Origin: Cladocopium goreaui
Taxonomy: Eukaryota; Sar; Dinophyceae; Suessiales; Symbiodiniaceae
Length of the DNA: 64,000 nucleotides
NCBI GenBank assembly: GCA_947184155.2
Contig: CAMXCT020006190.1
Span: forward strand, 312,058-376,057
Direction of reading: 5' to 3'
Part shown: positions 35,306-47,921 of the stretch, piece after piece
Layout: each line of letters begins with the position of its first letter
Position numbering within the stretch: the stretch's first letter is position 1
Notes under the pieces: model-generated
The model's input: the letters and a program-made list of their open reading frames with translations, nothing else
Databases searched by the model: none
What the model was told of the DNA's origin: nothing
Position numbers and translations under genes: made by a program

Positions 35306-35408
35306 GATTACTCCACTGAAGTGGCTGGAACCTTGGAAAGCATGCCATGGCCAAGACGAGAGATACACAGCCAGAGCTGGTTTTGACGGTTGCCATTGTG
35401 GATTCCAG
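35306..35408 (+). CDS. Candidate exon, plus-strand series
   Basis: TGACTACAG precedes and GTGTGT follows. Over 103 nt only one frame is open, starting ITPLKWLEPWKACHGQDERY and ending with a Cys-His-Cys cluster. One of the strongest candidates; not recognised. Confidence 0.4.
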
Positions 35409-35590
35409 GTGTGTAAACAATTCTACTGCGCGCCACTAAACGCTATTGCCAAGTATTGCCAATACCATATAAGCAAGTCTTTGTAGGCGAAATATCGCGA
35501 ATCCCACAACTACATAGACAGCAGAAAAAAAACACCTCAGCAATATGCCAACAAGGCTAGAAAAGGATCAATTGTGCTTTCTTTAACAGC

Positions 35591-35682
35591 CTAAATCCGA
35601 TGTTTCTGCGAGCCACTGGCGCAGCCGGACTTGGCGGCTTTGTGCCGCTGCAGTTCCTTCTTGTTGACCATCCGCACAATGC
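35591..35682 (-). CDS. Candidate terminal exon, GC-rich
   Basis: GGGTCCCAG precedes it on the minus strand. One frame reads VRMVNKKELQRHKAAKSGC and reaches a stop; the other two frames are open as well, so the frame is not fixed. Confidence 0.25.
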
Positions 35683-36063
35683 CTGGGACCCAAGGAGCTA
35701 GGCAATAGACACACATGTATATATATATATATTCTTTATACGAAGTTAGTATGCCAAGTGGCTCTATATATATATACATATGTATATATTATATATATAC
35801 ATATATATATATGCATATATCATATATAATACATACATATGTATCTATCTATCTATCTATCTATGCAGCGTCTGTATGTATATATATATATATATTATGT
35901 GATATATATATATAGTTTATGTACATATAAATATATTTATATTATATGCAGTACAGAATATATATATATATAAATATAAATATAAATCTAGAGAGAGAGA
36001 GACAGAGTCAGATATACCAAGTGATAAAGGGAATCAAATCCAGTTACTAAGCGGTTCTTCAAC

Positions 36064-36122
36064 CTTTCTGATTTTCCATGATTTTCCATGAGGCTATTTG
36101 CAGCGCTGGTTTTTAGCGTTAC
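36064..36122 (-). CDS. Candidate exon, minus-strand
   Basis: TGTAGACAG precedes and GTTGAA follows. An open frame reads VTLKTSAANSLMENHGKSE. Confidence 0.25.
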
Positions 36123-36124
36123 CT

Positions 36125-39100
36125 GTCTACATAGGGTACATGTACCATGGTTAGGCCATGATATTCCCAATGTATCGCCCAACTTTTGCTCAGCAATGAC
36201 CGGTTTTCAAATCTTCAGGTGCTATTCATGTTGAGCCATGTGTAAATCTACAATGATCAACCATTGCAGGAGCTTATTCACACAGTTACAAGTCACAAAT
36301 TGTGGATACCCGTAGCCCCGCGTCCATGGGGATTGAACAGTTGGAACTACAATTACCCCTATGATTTGGGTATAGAATATTGTAGAATTCATATGAATTC
36401 ATCTTAACAGGTTATTCATGGTTATTCCCTAGAAATCTCCCAGATTCAAGTTTCTTCAGTTCCTATTCCTTTCGACTGAGGCATTCCTCCAGACAGATTG
36501 CCTGAAGAGCGCAGAAACTGGTTTTCCCTATTGCCCATCCCAAAATGAATACCTCTCATTTCCAGGTTTGGTCACACCGCGATTTACTATGTATGCTAAA
36601 AACTTCTATATGCTAAAGACTTCTCATATTTCAATATAGTTGAAACACCTTGGTTCCAATTTCCGAATAATCTTCAATCATTCCATACATATCATATACT
36701 ATCAACCATGGCTATACGGGGTAACCTAATGGTGATTTCATCTTGAACCAGGCTAGCTGGAAAATGATCGGATCCCATCTGAAACAACCTATCGATGCTT
36801 CATATCATAGCCATGCCGGGCAGTATCAATCCATATCACTCGTGATATGGATTGTAAAATGCTATAAGTAGTTATGAGTACTTATAAATCCATAATATTT
36901 TCATATATTGACCCATATTAAACGTATTAAATGACAATAATATGAATATAAATCAAATAAATCCATATTATGGATATTAACCGGACTTTTGCCCAACTGA
37001 GCGCCCGAACTGCTCCAGCTAAGGCTGATGGACCCGGACCCGGAGGAAGTCGTGCCCGACTGGGCGTGACAAAGATGGGATTCCCATGGCTTAAAGATTG
37101 GTTCCAAAATGGTCAGAGAAATTCAGTTGAAATGATCAGATTGATCAAATAAATTCCGTTGAAATCATTAGAGAAATTCAGTTGAAATCAATTGCCTGCG
37201 GGTAAGTGGGACAACAATTTTCACATGGTCTAGTGGGGGGCTTTCAGTTCAAACAACATTAGGACCGAAGATTTGGAAGAATGGAATTTGACGAAGTGGA
37301 TATGGATATGAACATGAGTCATATGATAACATCCTATGCTTAATAACCAGGATAAAGTGAAATTGACATGGGACAAAATATAAAATCCATATTGGGAATA
37401 GATGGGATATGACGGGACGAGGAAAAGAAAACAGTTGAAATTTACCATTGGACATTTGGAAATTCAAAGAAAGTAATGGGTGAGTTCAATTTAATGGCAT
37501 TGGACCACACAGAATCCGACAAAAAATGGGAACTTCATCTATTGGACGATCAAAATACCGTGCTTAAGACTACAGTATGGTTTGTGGTAGATCTACCATA
37601 TCTATAATAATTAAGGGGGTTAATTATTTAATTAGATTGGCTCGATTATAATAATTAACCAACCTTGAAATAGCTTTTGTGATACGGTCATTGCGGCTAT
37701 TTCAGGATGATTGCCTGGATGCAATGCCCATCATTCCAGAGACATCACAACAAAGTCATTGTTATTACAATGTATCCAGACATAAAACCACAAAAAACAT
37801 CTCCAAACGGAAGGAGAAAAACATACAAATAAACAATAAACAAATCATAGGAAGAGAATAAACATACCCCAAAAACCAATGTTTTATCATCATTTTCCCT
37901 ATTGCAAATTGCCATTTGAGGATATTTGAAGTCATCCTATAGAAACACATGAGCACTGGAATGGGACAGCTGTTGAAGTCTTGGGGTCAAACTCAGGAGG
38001 GTAAAAAAACCTAATGGTACATATATACATTGTACATATGTACATACACACACATATTAATCTAATATATGAAATATGTAGGTGTATATATATATATATG
38101 ATTAGATATTCATATACATATTTACTTCAGAAAAAAGACCCCGGCTCAATGGGGCACCTAACATGGCGGAGGAATTGCCTCGACTTCTGGGACAGCCCCC
38201 GAAACTAGCAACCACTTCCGGCAAATTCGGATCACAACCCCTTTGAACTGGGAGATGCTGGGATTGATACACGGTAGTAGCTTCTAGTAATTTAACATAA
38301 CGATGGGAATAGTCACTGAACAGTTATTTATATAGTTTTATATATGTGGGTAAATCATCTATTCATGGGCCATCTATAACATAGCTATGTAACAGCGCAA
38401 CAAATTGCCAAAGGCTATAGCTACCAATGATTAAACCCCTACCGTGATCATCCCAAGTTCCTGTAGCCGATGGGGGATCTGACCTGGTGCCACACCTTTT
38501 GACGTCCCTGATTCCTTCAGTTACTCCCTTGGCCAACACGTAGCAAACCCAAACTTTCATGGTTAAACTAAGTTAAACAACTCAAAAACATTCAAGAGGT
38601 GTGGCACCATGCCCTTTGTAGGTTCTCCACTCCCATTTACAGATAATAACCAGTCATCCAACTTCCGTAGCTTTGCTAATCTTATAGATACCCATCGAAA
38701 TGCTTTGTGTGTTAGTCGGCCTGGTCGACACCCAGCCAAGCCTGGAGCCCTGTCTTTCGTGGAGGCGGTCCTAGCCGCAACGACCCTTTGAAAAAATGGG
38801 TCCTTCTTTTCCAGAGGATTTCGTCGCAAATCAGACACATAGCCAGAAATCACTTTATCGTGTCGGATCTGTTCGTTTTAGCCTTCGAGGTTGCTAAGAG
38901 GGATGGGATTGCAGAACAGGAAACCTATAGGCTTTTAATGGCTTTTACATGGTTATACTTATATTTACTTAATTTACTTATCCTATGATTTGTTGGAGGT
39001 TCCTCTCAAATTCCTCCGTGACTGGGTTGCCAAAACCTTCAAAACCGCTGAGGACCAATTGTGGCTCCTATGTCAGCAAATGAAGCAACAGCTTGTGGAT

Positions 39101-39808
39101 GACAGCTTTGGATAATCACATCTATACACGTGCACTGTGGTAAACTGGTAAACCAATGATAAAACTCCTGGGGATGAATGTTAGCACCTTTTTTTGGGGA
39201 TGGCGTATGATTCAATTTGCCACAATATAATCTCGAGGTAGTCTGCTGTTGTGTTTCTTGAAATCGAAGATCATCAAACATTGACATTGACATAATGCAG
39301 TGGCCATTTCAGGCATTTAAATTGCAGGTACCATACCATATATAAAGTCTATGTAAGGGCTATTTTTACGGCAATAATTGTACACATGAAAGAAATACCC
39401 TATGGCTTTTTACCTGATAATGGCAGTTGAATCATACTGAATAATTAAACATACAAAAACAAACGATTTCGAGTACGTCATTGGGACCCCCTCTATTCTC
39501 AGATCTGCCGATTTGCCTTTTCGGTCCACGCCACTTCCACCTGCCGGTGGGCCCGGGAACTGACCAACCCTGGCTTGATAAACCCCAAACGGCTGTTTAA
39601 TTGGGGGGTTACCATTTGGATGTATCATATTGTGACTATTTGGAGGGTACCCCCACAATTAATAAACCATGGTTTATTAATCCGGAGTTGACATTATGCG
39701 CTTCACACATATCAATCTTGTTCACCAAAAAGTCCACGCAAGACATGATAGGACAATGATCACCAAGCATAAATGGACTCCTTCTACCAACATCAGCTTT
39801 TTACGATT
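36125..39808. other. Mostly AT-rich sequence with GC-richer patches
   Basis: Patches at about 36990-37080, 38150-38200, 38460-38530 and 38563-38940 have open frames on both strands; none could be fixed to a strand. The rest shows TA runs and no recognisable gene. Confidence 0.4.
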
Positions 39809-39912
39809 ACCCTCTGGTAATTTAACATAGCTATGGAAAATCACCATTTTTAATGGGAAAATCCACTATAAATGGCCATTTTCAATAGCTATTTTTGACA
39901 TAACCAGAGGGT
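39809..39912. mobile_element. Foldback (introner-like) element family 1, 104 bp
   Basis: Ends ACCCTCTGGTAATTTAACAT and ATAACCAGAGGGT; the middle, GGAAAATCACCATTTTTAAT, matches the copies at 34371 and 47293. No clear target duplication. GC-rich, exon-like sequence abuts its right end. Confidence 0.75.
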
Positions 39913-40012
39913 AACAAACAAAAATGAGATCTCGAGCTTGGAGGGAATCCACCTCCGGCCGTCCCAGCTTCCAGTGATTCCAGTGGGCCAACTGGAAGTG
40001 GTGGCAAATAGC
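39898..40012. other. GC-rich exon-like sequence of uncertain strand next to a foldback element
   Basis: On the plus strand it begins at the element's ATAACCAG|AGGGT tip and is open; on the minus strand it lies between GTTGCAG and the element's CCCTCTG|GTTATG tip and is also open. Either way one border falls inside the element's terminal repeat. Confidence 0.3.
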
Positions 40013-40419
40013 TGCAACTTCCTCGCATCACCTGCTGACTTTGGATCGGGATGCGCGACATATTTCTATAAGCCGCACGTGTGTGTATATAATATGCCAA
40101 CGTATATATATATATAATGAGTTAAATATGTATATGATATGTCTATAGAATTGTCTATATACAATAAATATAAATATTTTATATCTTATATTGAATGGAG
40201 TAAGGAAAGAGGTGTTCGAAAGGTTTCCGGGAAGGTGGGTTGTAGAATTTTGTATGCCCTCTACTGGGGTGCATTTAAGATAATCAAATAATCAAAATGA
40301 TTTGTCCATCAATTTTGGCGATAGACTATCTATGGCTTCTTAATAGGAAACATCAGCTTTTGGATCATCGAAATTTATCCTGGAAAATCCGACATGTGCA
40401 AACAAACCATTACAGTAAT

Positions 40420-40574
40420 ACCCTCCCCTAATTTGACATACTAGCCATGGAAAATGCGCCATTTATACATGATTTAGATATTTAATATTTAGATGATTTA
40501 CCGATTTACTTATTCATTTACCTATTGGAAAGATGATTTCCATTGATTTCCCACATGTTGAGTTGCCAGAGGGT
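40420..40574. mobile_element. Foldback element family 1, expanded degenerate copy
   Basis: Ends ACCCTCCCCTAATTTGACAT and TGAGTTGCCAGAGGGT; the centre is enlarged by short ATTTAGAT-type repeats. Confidence 0.5.
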
Positions 40575-40592
40575 AGCTCCTTTCTTGTCCAA

Positions 40593-40906
40593 TCATTTCA
40601 TCAGCACCTCTGCTAGGACATCTGGACAATCGAAGTCCACCGGAGCAAGCGTCGCCGCCCAGCGAGGGGCGGCTTCTGAACGTTCAGCTGATTGGGCCAA
40701 AATCCAGCGTAGAGACAAGTTTTCCAGGGTCTGGAGGAAACTGACTGGTGGTTTTTCATGGTGTTGACAGGTGCTTACCGCCAATTTCTTGGAGCTTTCA
40801 AGTTGAGTTCCCCTGTCAAGTCGGGGAAAATCCTGAGCGTTTGGGGTGTGAACAAGGGCTTCTTCGGAGGAAGTACAGCAATAATTTGGATCTGGCAGAA
40901 AGGCTC
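40593..40906 (-). CDS. Candidate terminal exon, about 104 codons
   Basis: AACATCAG precedes it on the minus strand. One frame is open for 314 nt to a stop, with ordinary composition (AFLPDPNYCCTSSEEALVHT near the start; DFDCPDVLAEVLMK at the end). A GTAAGC donor at about 40779 and an ACCACCAG acceptor nearby hint at an alternative structure. It is the longest non-repeat exon-like frame in the window apart from the retrotransposon. Confidence 0.4.
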
Positions 40907-41562
40907 CTGATGTTCTTCCCAAGCTGAGAAACTTAGTGTAATGTTGCAGCCATGTCCTTTTGGGACAGATCAGCGGTTTGGCATATGTGCAATCATCTAC
41001 CTGTTGTTGGGTGGGGGAAACCTTTCATTAATCCACCAACTAGTGGGAAAAAAACATCTACGGAGGCATTTCAATCACCAAAACCTCTGCAGCCGACGAG
41101 TCCTAGAGTTTTGGTGCCTCCGAAATTTGGAAAAACGAGAACCTTCCACTTGAACCCGGTACACGTGAATTAACATGTCCAATCGAGTCAATATCAAATA
41201 CTCTGCACGGTTTTCCTAGTTAGGAGGGATGGCTAAACAAAAAACACATAAAACAACATAGAACCAAAAACTAATTTCGTGGTCACAAACTGGTCCGTCC
41301 AGTTTCTATTCACCGGTCACTTTAGCCAGTTGTCCACAACTTGCACTCAAACACATCAACCAAATTCGATTCCTCAGCACTGACACTAAACCAGGAGGGA
41401 ACGGCAGGGCCCAACAACCAAAAAAACTATCACTGCACCGACAATCAGAGGGGGAGAAGCAACACATGAACAATCATGGATTTCCCATGGGCAGATGAAC
41501 AAATCACCCTACAGCCAGGCCATTTTTATACGGATGGCCCATTCGAAAGCCTTGACCTTTAC

Positions 41563-41729
41563 AAGAGTCGCCAGCTGCTCACTTCGCACAGAAAGGACCA
41601 TGTTGGCCACCGCGAAGGGAGCCAGCTGGCAATGCTGGGGCATGGGCATCCCATGAATTGGGCGCGGTCGGTTCTGTCGAGGGAAAAGTTGGGAAAGTAA
41701 TTCTTGGATGCAGCACTCTGCCTCCTTGA
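41563..41729 (-). CDS. Candidate exon, minus-strand
   Basis: ATCGTCAAG precedes and GTAAAG follows. Over 167 nt two frames are open; one begins KEAECCIQELLSQLFPRQN. Confidence 0.35.
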
Positions 41730-41776
41730 CTTGACGATATTTATTCTTATTTATTCCTCTCCTGCACACCATCTAC

Positions 41777-41901
41777 TGTTTGATCGAAGGCTGCGAGCTG
41801 TTTGTGCCTGAACCCCCGTGCTCGGCTGAATTCCAAGGCATTTGAAATTGGCGCATGCTGATTTCAACTGTCCAGGGGCGAACATTTCATGGCAGTTGGC
41901 C
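41777..41901 (-). CDS. Candidate exon, minus-strand
   Basis: CGGCGAACAG precedes and GTAGAT follows. Only one frame is open over 125 nt, containing CHEMFAPGQLKSACANFKCL. Lies 47 bp upstream of the candidate at 41563-41729. Confidence 0.4.
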
Positions 41902-41999
41902 CTGTTCGCCGAACAACAACAGGAGGAATCTAATGTAGTTTCAATTAAGATGTATATCCGTATGTTATGTCTGCCATATGAATCCACATGAGCCATTTG

Positions 42000-44583
42000 A
42001 GAGGAACTTGCATGTTCAAGCGCAAACTGGGAACCAGAGTGGCATGGAATATGTCTATCTGGTTATCTCTCCCTTGCAGCTGGATATCGTTGCTCTTGAT
42101 GGCAGAACATCAATCCATCAACCCTTAGTAACGTGGTAAACCAAATAGTATACCATCCCCAATAGAGGTTTATCATTAGGTATGCCGTGATACACCCCGC
42201 TTGAAGTATATAAAATGACCCCCAAATGGTTGGTTAATGGCATGGTTTATTATTGGGTTTAGCTCATTAGTTGTGTTATGTTGTGTTAAGTTCCTTCCTA
42301 AATTTGGTTAACAACTTTTCACACTTGTGCCGTGTTGACCCCAAAAGAAACAAAGGTTTTTCTTGTGCGTAGCTTGATTCCATCATGCACTGGACAGTTT
42401 CTTTGACCAATTCCCTGTGCAACTAGGTGCAGTTCCTGGGGTATCGGGAATTTCCAAGCCATGACGGAAGGGAGCAATTCCTCAAGTACCCGTTTCAAGA
42501 CAAACAATTTCTACCAAATTGTATATTCCCAATGCGTCGCCAAAAAAACATCAATATAGATGGTATATTCATTCATAGTTATATGTTATATTCTATATTC
42601 CCTATTGATATATGGTATATCATGGTGTATTATGTTCCCATTCTGGATCAGAAAAAACATGCATGGCTTTGTCTCAAAAGAATGGGCCATGGATCGCCTC
42701 CCAAATCCAACGGAGTTGAACATCACAACTCACCCCCTCTGCGGATGTGCACCCAGTGCGGCCGTTGATGGAGAAAAACGAAGATGTGATGCAACTGCTC
42801 TCCGTCTTCGGGGATATCCATTGATTGATCTTAATTGAAATCCGAATAATTCCAAAGATGTGATAGTATATGTAACACACACACACATATATATATATGT
42901 ATATATATATATATATGTATAGATATATATATATATGTGATATGAAATGAATGAACGGCTCTTTTCTCTTCAGTTCATGTCAGTTTCAGGTCTTAAACAA
43001 AAACTCCAGTGTCATGGGAAACCAGAGTGCCCTGCTAGGACGGCTGGGGATTCCTTAGACTTGGCGTTCATAAGCCAGATCTGACCAGGTCAGGTCCTTT
43101 CTTTCTAGCATGGGACATGGGGACCCTGAGAATAGCAGGAAAGCCACTGATCATCCATGATCATCCATAGTTTCAAACATCTGCATGATCTTTCTTCAAC
43201 ATCTTCCCAAAAACAACTCCGAGTCTCAGTGATGCAGCGTTTCTTCCATCAGCTGTAGCATGTGAGATGACACGAAGAGGTCTCTTGAGGCCTCGCGGGA
43301 ATATCAGCAGCCACACGGATTCACCATTTCAATTGTGGTTGTTATACATGGTTTCCACAACTACTATAATATACATATGTTTTTTTATATATATATATAT
43401 ATAATATATATATATAGGGAAATACATGTTTATACTATATATATATATATCTGGACAGAGCCAAAATGATACCCTTTGGTTTCTGATGATTTGCTGTAGA
43501 CATTGACAAATTTCATCTGAAGATGGTCCCCGTTGATCCCTGAATCGATGGGTCTTACGCTCCCTCTTTTCCTATGGATGTCCCGAGTTCATTGGCCAAG
43601 AATCATCAATCCATCCTTTGTCAGTTTAGTGACTCTAGTGACATCATGGAAGACAGTCCAATGTTTTGCTGCCAATCAGGTGTCTCCATCATAGTATTTC
43701 AACGGACCCAGTTTCAGCTCTGAGCCGGCTTGGGGACCCAATAGTCATCTCTAAGCTTTGGGGCGTTTTTCATGTTTTTCTTTGGGGCCTGCCATCATTG
43801 AATCAAACACTGCATCGAAGTGGGTAGTGAAGGTTCAGGATAGAAATTCCGAAATTATTGTATCTCAAAATTTCTCAAATCATTTTGGCCGGCCTCTGAT
43901 ATCAATCTGCCCGAGAGAACGCAGCCAATTGACCCCCATAACTCATACTTTACCAAGTTTGCAATATGAAAATGGTTCTGCAATCCAAGATCGCAATTCA
44001 AAATCACAAATATCTGCTGATATAATGTGATATTTACCCAAACATGCGAAAATTCCAAAGATCTTCTCTGTTTCAGGGTACCATCCCCTCATCAGCTCCG
44101 CCGCGAGCTGAATGAAGGCCTATGGTGAGGTTGAGCGTCCGCCACCCTCGATCTTGTCCATCGCAAGCAAACTGGGTGGCCCATGGAATGAGCCAATAGG
44201 CAGGACAAGCATTTTTGATGGTGCCCCTACCAAATAGACATGGAGATATGCTGGTTGGTAACTGGGACTTGACTGGAAATCTGTATTTGACACCGCTTCT
44301 CCGTCTTATAAGTAACATGGGGCTAACCGGCTAACCCTTGTATATGCAAACTTTTCCCAAGAAAATCAGCATCCTTAACGCCCAAAAATTGCATGGGGTT
44401 TTGCGTGGAAAAATGCTATTCATGGGGTCTCAGCTAGGTCCTCCAATAACAGCAACACCAGCAAAACAATGGCCACGAATCAAGCATTTTAATCTCCCAA
44501 AAAGCGAAACATCAATATAGAACCAAAAAGACACAGCAAAACAACAACAAAAAACTATTTTCATGGATTCAATATAGAACCGT

Positions 44584-44615
<32 letters not shown>

Positions 44616-45741
44616 CATATTTATACATCAATATAGAAACATTAAGATCCACGGAAGTAAAACCAAAGATCCATACAGATCCACAATCCTTCCAGGCCTG
44701 CACAGTACCAGGCCGGCATCCGCCCCAGGAGCTACACGTACCTGGTCATTTGACCCCGGTACCTCTTAGGAAGATCAAAACAATTGGTAAATGCTGGTAA
44801 AATGGATTTTCATTCCTCCCAATATATGGTATTATAAATTATCATAATTTATTATAGGTATTGAATGGTATTGACCCATCCCCATTAAATATGAACTACC
44901 GTAGCGGTTATGGAGGTTGCATGGAACTAGTTCATGCAGCCAACCAAACACTCCAAACACTTCGGAATTCCGGCACGGTTTGTCTTATGTACTATTATGT
45001 TATGTGTTTGATGATAGGCCAAACAAACGCAAGAGAATCGGGTAAACAACATGGTTTGATAATCTTCAAACACATCGGGGGGAGGGGAACAAAAACTCCG
45101 GAGTTCTTCGCAGCGATGCGCATCCCACTTCGTAGGTGGTTTATAATCCCCTTTAGATTAAATCGGAATTTCCATCGATATTCCCTGCTAGGCTATAAGA
45201 TGGTTAAATCTCCATGTTCTTTTAAATATGATTTAATATATCGCAAGAAACATATATAATTATAAATATATAATATAATATAATTTCTATAATATATGTT
45301 ATATTGAAATATAATATATGAATATATATGTGATATAAACTGAGCGAAAAGCACCCCCAGCCATCCTGAGCCGCCCCCAGCACAGCGCACTTGGTAATGG
45401 GCCCCACCATCCAGGCTGATGATGCAGCGTTCGCTGAGCGCAATCAGTTCACCGCACCTTGGCGATGTTGGGATGCAGGGCTCAGGAGTGGCTACAAAAG
45501 CTGGAAATCTATGGGAAAAGTATGGAAAACAACTAGGAAAAGTATGGAAAACATGGAAAAACTACGGAAAAACTATGGGACAAGTATGGAACAACAATGG
45601 CATATTAATTTATGGAAACGTATATGGAAAAAATGGAGAAACTATGGGAACATGATCTAATTATACGGCATGAACATGCACCAGCCACCAGCCTAGAAAG
45701 GACTAAGTACATGAACATGTGATAACATGTGGTAGAATATG
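42000..45741. other. AT-rich stretch with unassigned GC-richer patches
   Basis: Patches near 42700-42820 (minus strand ends at GTGAGT), 43185-43300, 44090-44260 and 45386-45490 are exon-like by composition only. GGAAAAnTATGG-type short repeats lie at 45505-45650. Confidence 0.4.
42878..42940. repeat. AC/AT dinucleotide microsatellite
   Basis: ACACACAC followed by long TA runs. Similar TA runs occur at 774-792, 1563-1625, 33037-33095, 35717-35980, 43387-43452, 44583-44612 and 48455-48472. Confidence 0.9.
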
Positions 45742-46089
45742 CCCAGAAGTTCCGTGCTTCGTTAATTAATGAAACCTTGCTTATTTAAGGTAACCTTGCT
45801 TATTAACCTTCCTTAATTAACGACTTTTACGTTAATTAAGAGAAAACCTTTCTTAATTAAGGTAAAAGTCCTTAATTAACGACTTTTATTAAGAGAGGTT
45901 ATGTTTTTTAAGCAAGGTTAGCTTATTTAAGCAACCTTGCTTAAATTTAAGCAAGGTTTTTGTTTTTTTACATCGCTTAATTTTTGTTTGTTTATTTTTT
46001 TTGATCAGCGGCTTTTTTTGTTTTCATAGCAGGTCGTCTGGGATTGCGGTTTGGTCGGGGCAAGCCTCGACATGTCTAGAGCAATGCCT

Positions 46090-46215
46090 CTAGGAGTAAG
46101 AAGAATCGGAAAAGCTCTGATAGCGTCCATCTTGTCGTCGGTGGATTCTGTCACGTTTCTTCTGTTGTCGCTTTCTCGAGCGGCTACGAGCTCGTGCTCT
46201 TCGGTCCTCTTCGGC
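46090..46215 (-). CDS. Arginine/serine-rich exon-like segment inside the TIR element
   Basis: Read on the minus strand after an AG, one frame gives about 45 residues beginning EQAAEEDRRARARSRSRKR and ending in serines and a stop. This composition is usual for nuclear RS-domain or splicing-related proteins. A second frame is also open, so the reading is uncertain. It may be a host exon carried by the element, or the element may sit in an intron. Confidence 0.3.
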   Translation of the reverse strand, partial: AEEDRRARARSRSRKRQQKKRDRIHRRQDGRYQSFSDSSYS

Positions 46216-46375
46216 TGCTTGCTCTTTTTGTAATGACAAGAAACCAAATGACAAAAACGGCTGCAGTGGGAAACAAATTGCATGCAAGTCTGCTTTGAAA
46301 TGTTGCAAGAAATATATTGAAATCCCATTTGGTCTGATACAAACCAAACTATATTTTTCCCCCCCCAAAAAAATG

Positions 46376-46620
46376 GTGGTATAAAGAAGAAAAATATAAA
46401 CTTTTTAAAATTATTATTTTTTTTGAAATTTTGAAAAATTTTTAAAATTTTTAAAAATATAATTATATATATACTTATTATATATATATATTTTTTTTTA
46501 ATTTTTTTTTTAAAAAAATAAAAATTTTAAAACTTTGAAAAATATACAAAATTTTTAACATTAAAAAAATGAAAAAATAAAAAAAATATCTTCAAAATCC
46601 AAAAAAAATATTTAAAAAAG
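46376..46620. repeat. Extreme A/T-homopolymer tract
   Basis: About 240 bp of nearly pure A and T with runs of 6-10, lying inside the TIR element. The frames read from it are composition artefacts. Confidence 0.85.
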
Positions 46621-47130
46621 AAATAATTTGTTTTCCGTGATAAGAGCCAATATGCATGCACGCATATCCAATCACTATTTTCCAATGCTTCCATCCTAGC
46701 AAAAATTCCCTTGACCTTCTCATGTTCCTCATTTCCAAAGAAACAAACTTTAATATGATAAACAATCAACACACTTCCATGCATCTATTTCGAAAAACAG
46801 TCCCCCAACTGATAATCCATCTTTTCCATGAAACACGCTAGCAACTCAACTACTATAACCCCAACAAAGTAATTATGATCACCCAACATAAATCCATATA
46901 GTCCGAGCAAAAAACTATGAAATCCAAAACATATCACCATCCAAATTTAACCTTGCTTAATTTAAGCAACCTTGCTTATCCTTAATTAAGCTAACCTTGC
47001 TTAAATGTTTTAAGGCTAACCTTGCTTAATCTTAATTAACGAAGCACGGAACTTCTGGGTGAGACAAATGTTGGAAAATCTACACCGACACCTGGAAAAT
47101 ACACTCAATAACCGGCAATTGTCAAGGTAT

Positions 47131-47462
47131 TCATATAGAACAATTGTAGGGATATGAACCCGGATGGTGGGTCACATCGGTCACATCCCCAAATTTAACA
47201 TGGAACCGCGGTGGAAAAGTCGAATCTTCCAAGTGCAAGCCCCATTGTTCGGGATCCCAGGCATGACTACAAACGCAACATTTATAAACTTTACCCTCTG
47301 GTAAACTAACATAACTATGGAAAATCACATTTGTTATGGGTAAATCAAGTATAAATGACCATTTATCCATTTTCAATAGCTATGTTTGTTTACCAGAGGG
47401 TATCCAAAACCTGAAAAGCTCAGACACGTGGGGATAGTTGCGCATATAGAATTCCCATCATA
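47131..47462 (-). CDS. Candidate ORF split by a family 1 foldback element
   Basis: If 47298-47393 is removed as a GT-AG intron, the segments on either side join in one frame (about 75 codons, containing NYPHVSELFRFWIPSEGKVY across the joint). The region 47131-47297 has ordinary composition with a Cys-X2-Cys. No homology recognised; the reading is inferred. Confidence 0.3.
47293..47401. mobile_element. Foldback (introner-like) element family 1, 109 bp
   Basis: Ends ACCCTCTGGTAAACTAACAT and GTTTGTTTACCAGAGGGT. If read as a minus-strand intron (47298-47393, GT-AG), removing it joins two open segments into one frame (about 47131-47460). No clear target duplication. Confidence 0.75.
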
Positions 47463-47921
47463 TTCATATCCTTTACGTCTTGATGCGAGGCCGCCAAATA
47501 ATCTATCCCATGTTATTCCCATTGTACCTTCATTTTGTTGGTTGAATCCATATTCTTGCTGCTTTTCCCATTAAAAGGATCCATTGAAGCCAATTGGAAG
47601 ATCATGTATTCCCGTGATATTTTTCATTACATTCCATTCCCATTACCTCTGGTAATTAATCAAACATGGGGTGCTGGAACCCAATTTAGTTCGACGAATT
47701 TCCCAGCTTTAAATCCTCATTGAGTTCGGGGATTTCCCAGCGGCCCCCCATGTTTGAATTACCAATGTTATACCCATGTGCTATTCCACAGTATCCGCAT
47801 AACAAACCACACTCTTTTAGAAGGCATATTGCCATTTTGACAACACGTTTCATCGTTTCATGACTCCAAAGGCTATCCTTTATCCCATTGCTAACCATTA
47901 ATAACCATTACTAATCATTAT

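Larger units (their letters stand above)
45742..47059. mobile_element. 1.32-kb element with 28-bp terminal inverted repeats
   Basis: CCCAGAAGTTCCGTGCTTCG plus TTAATTAA at 45742-45769 is exactly mirrored at 47032-47059. Inside each end are many CCTTGCTTAATTAAG-like subterminal repeats in both orientations. The middle holds an extreme AT tract (46380-46620) and a GC-richer segment (about 46020-46215) with an arginine/serine-rich open frame on the minus strand. No transposase is present, so it would be non-autonomous. No convincing target duplication. Confidence 0.7.

Noticed and set aside
38563..38988. Overlapping open frames on both strands (96 codons minus, 60 and 66 codons plus)
   Set aside because: Both strands look equally protein-like and no clear splice borders decide; mentioned only as an unassigned patch.
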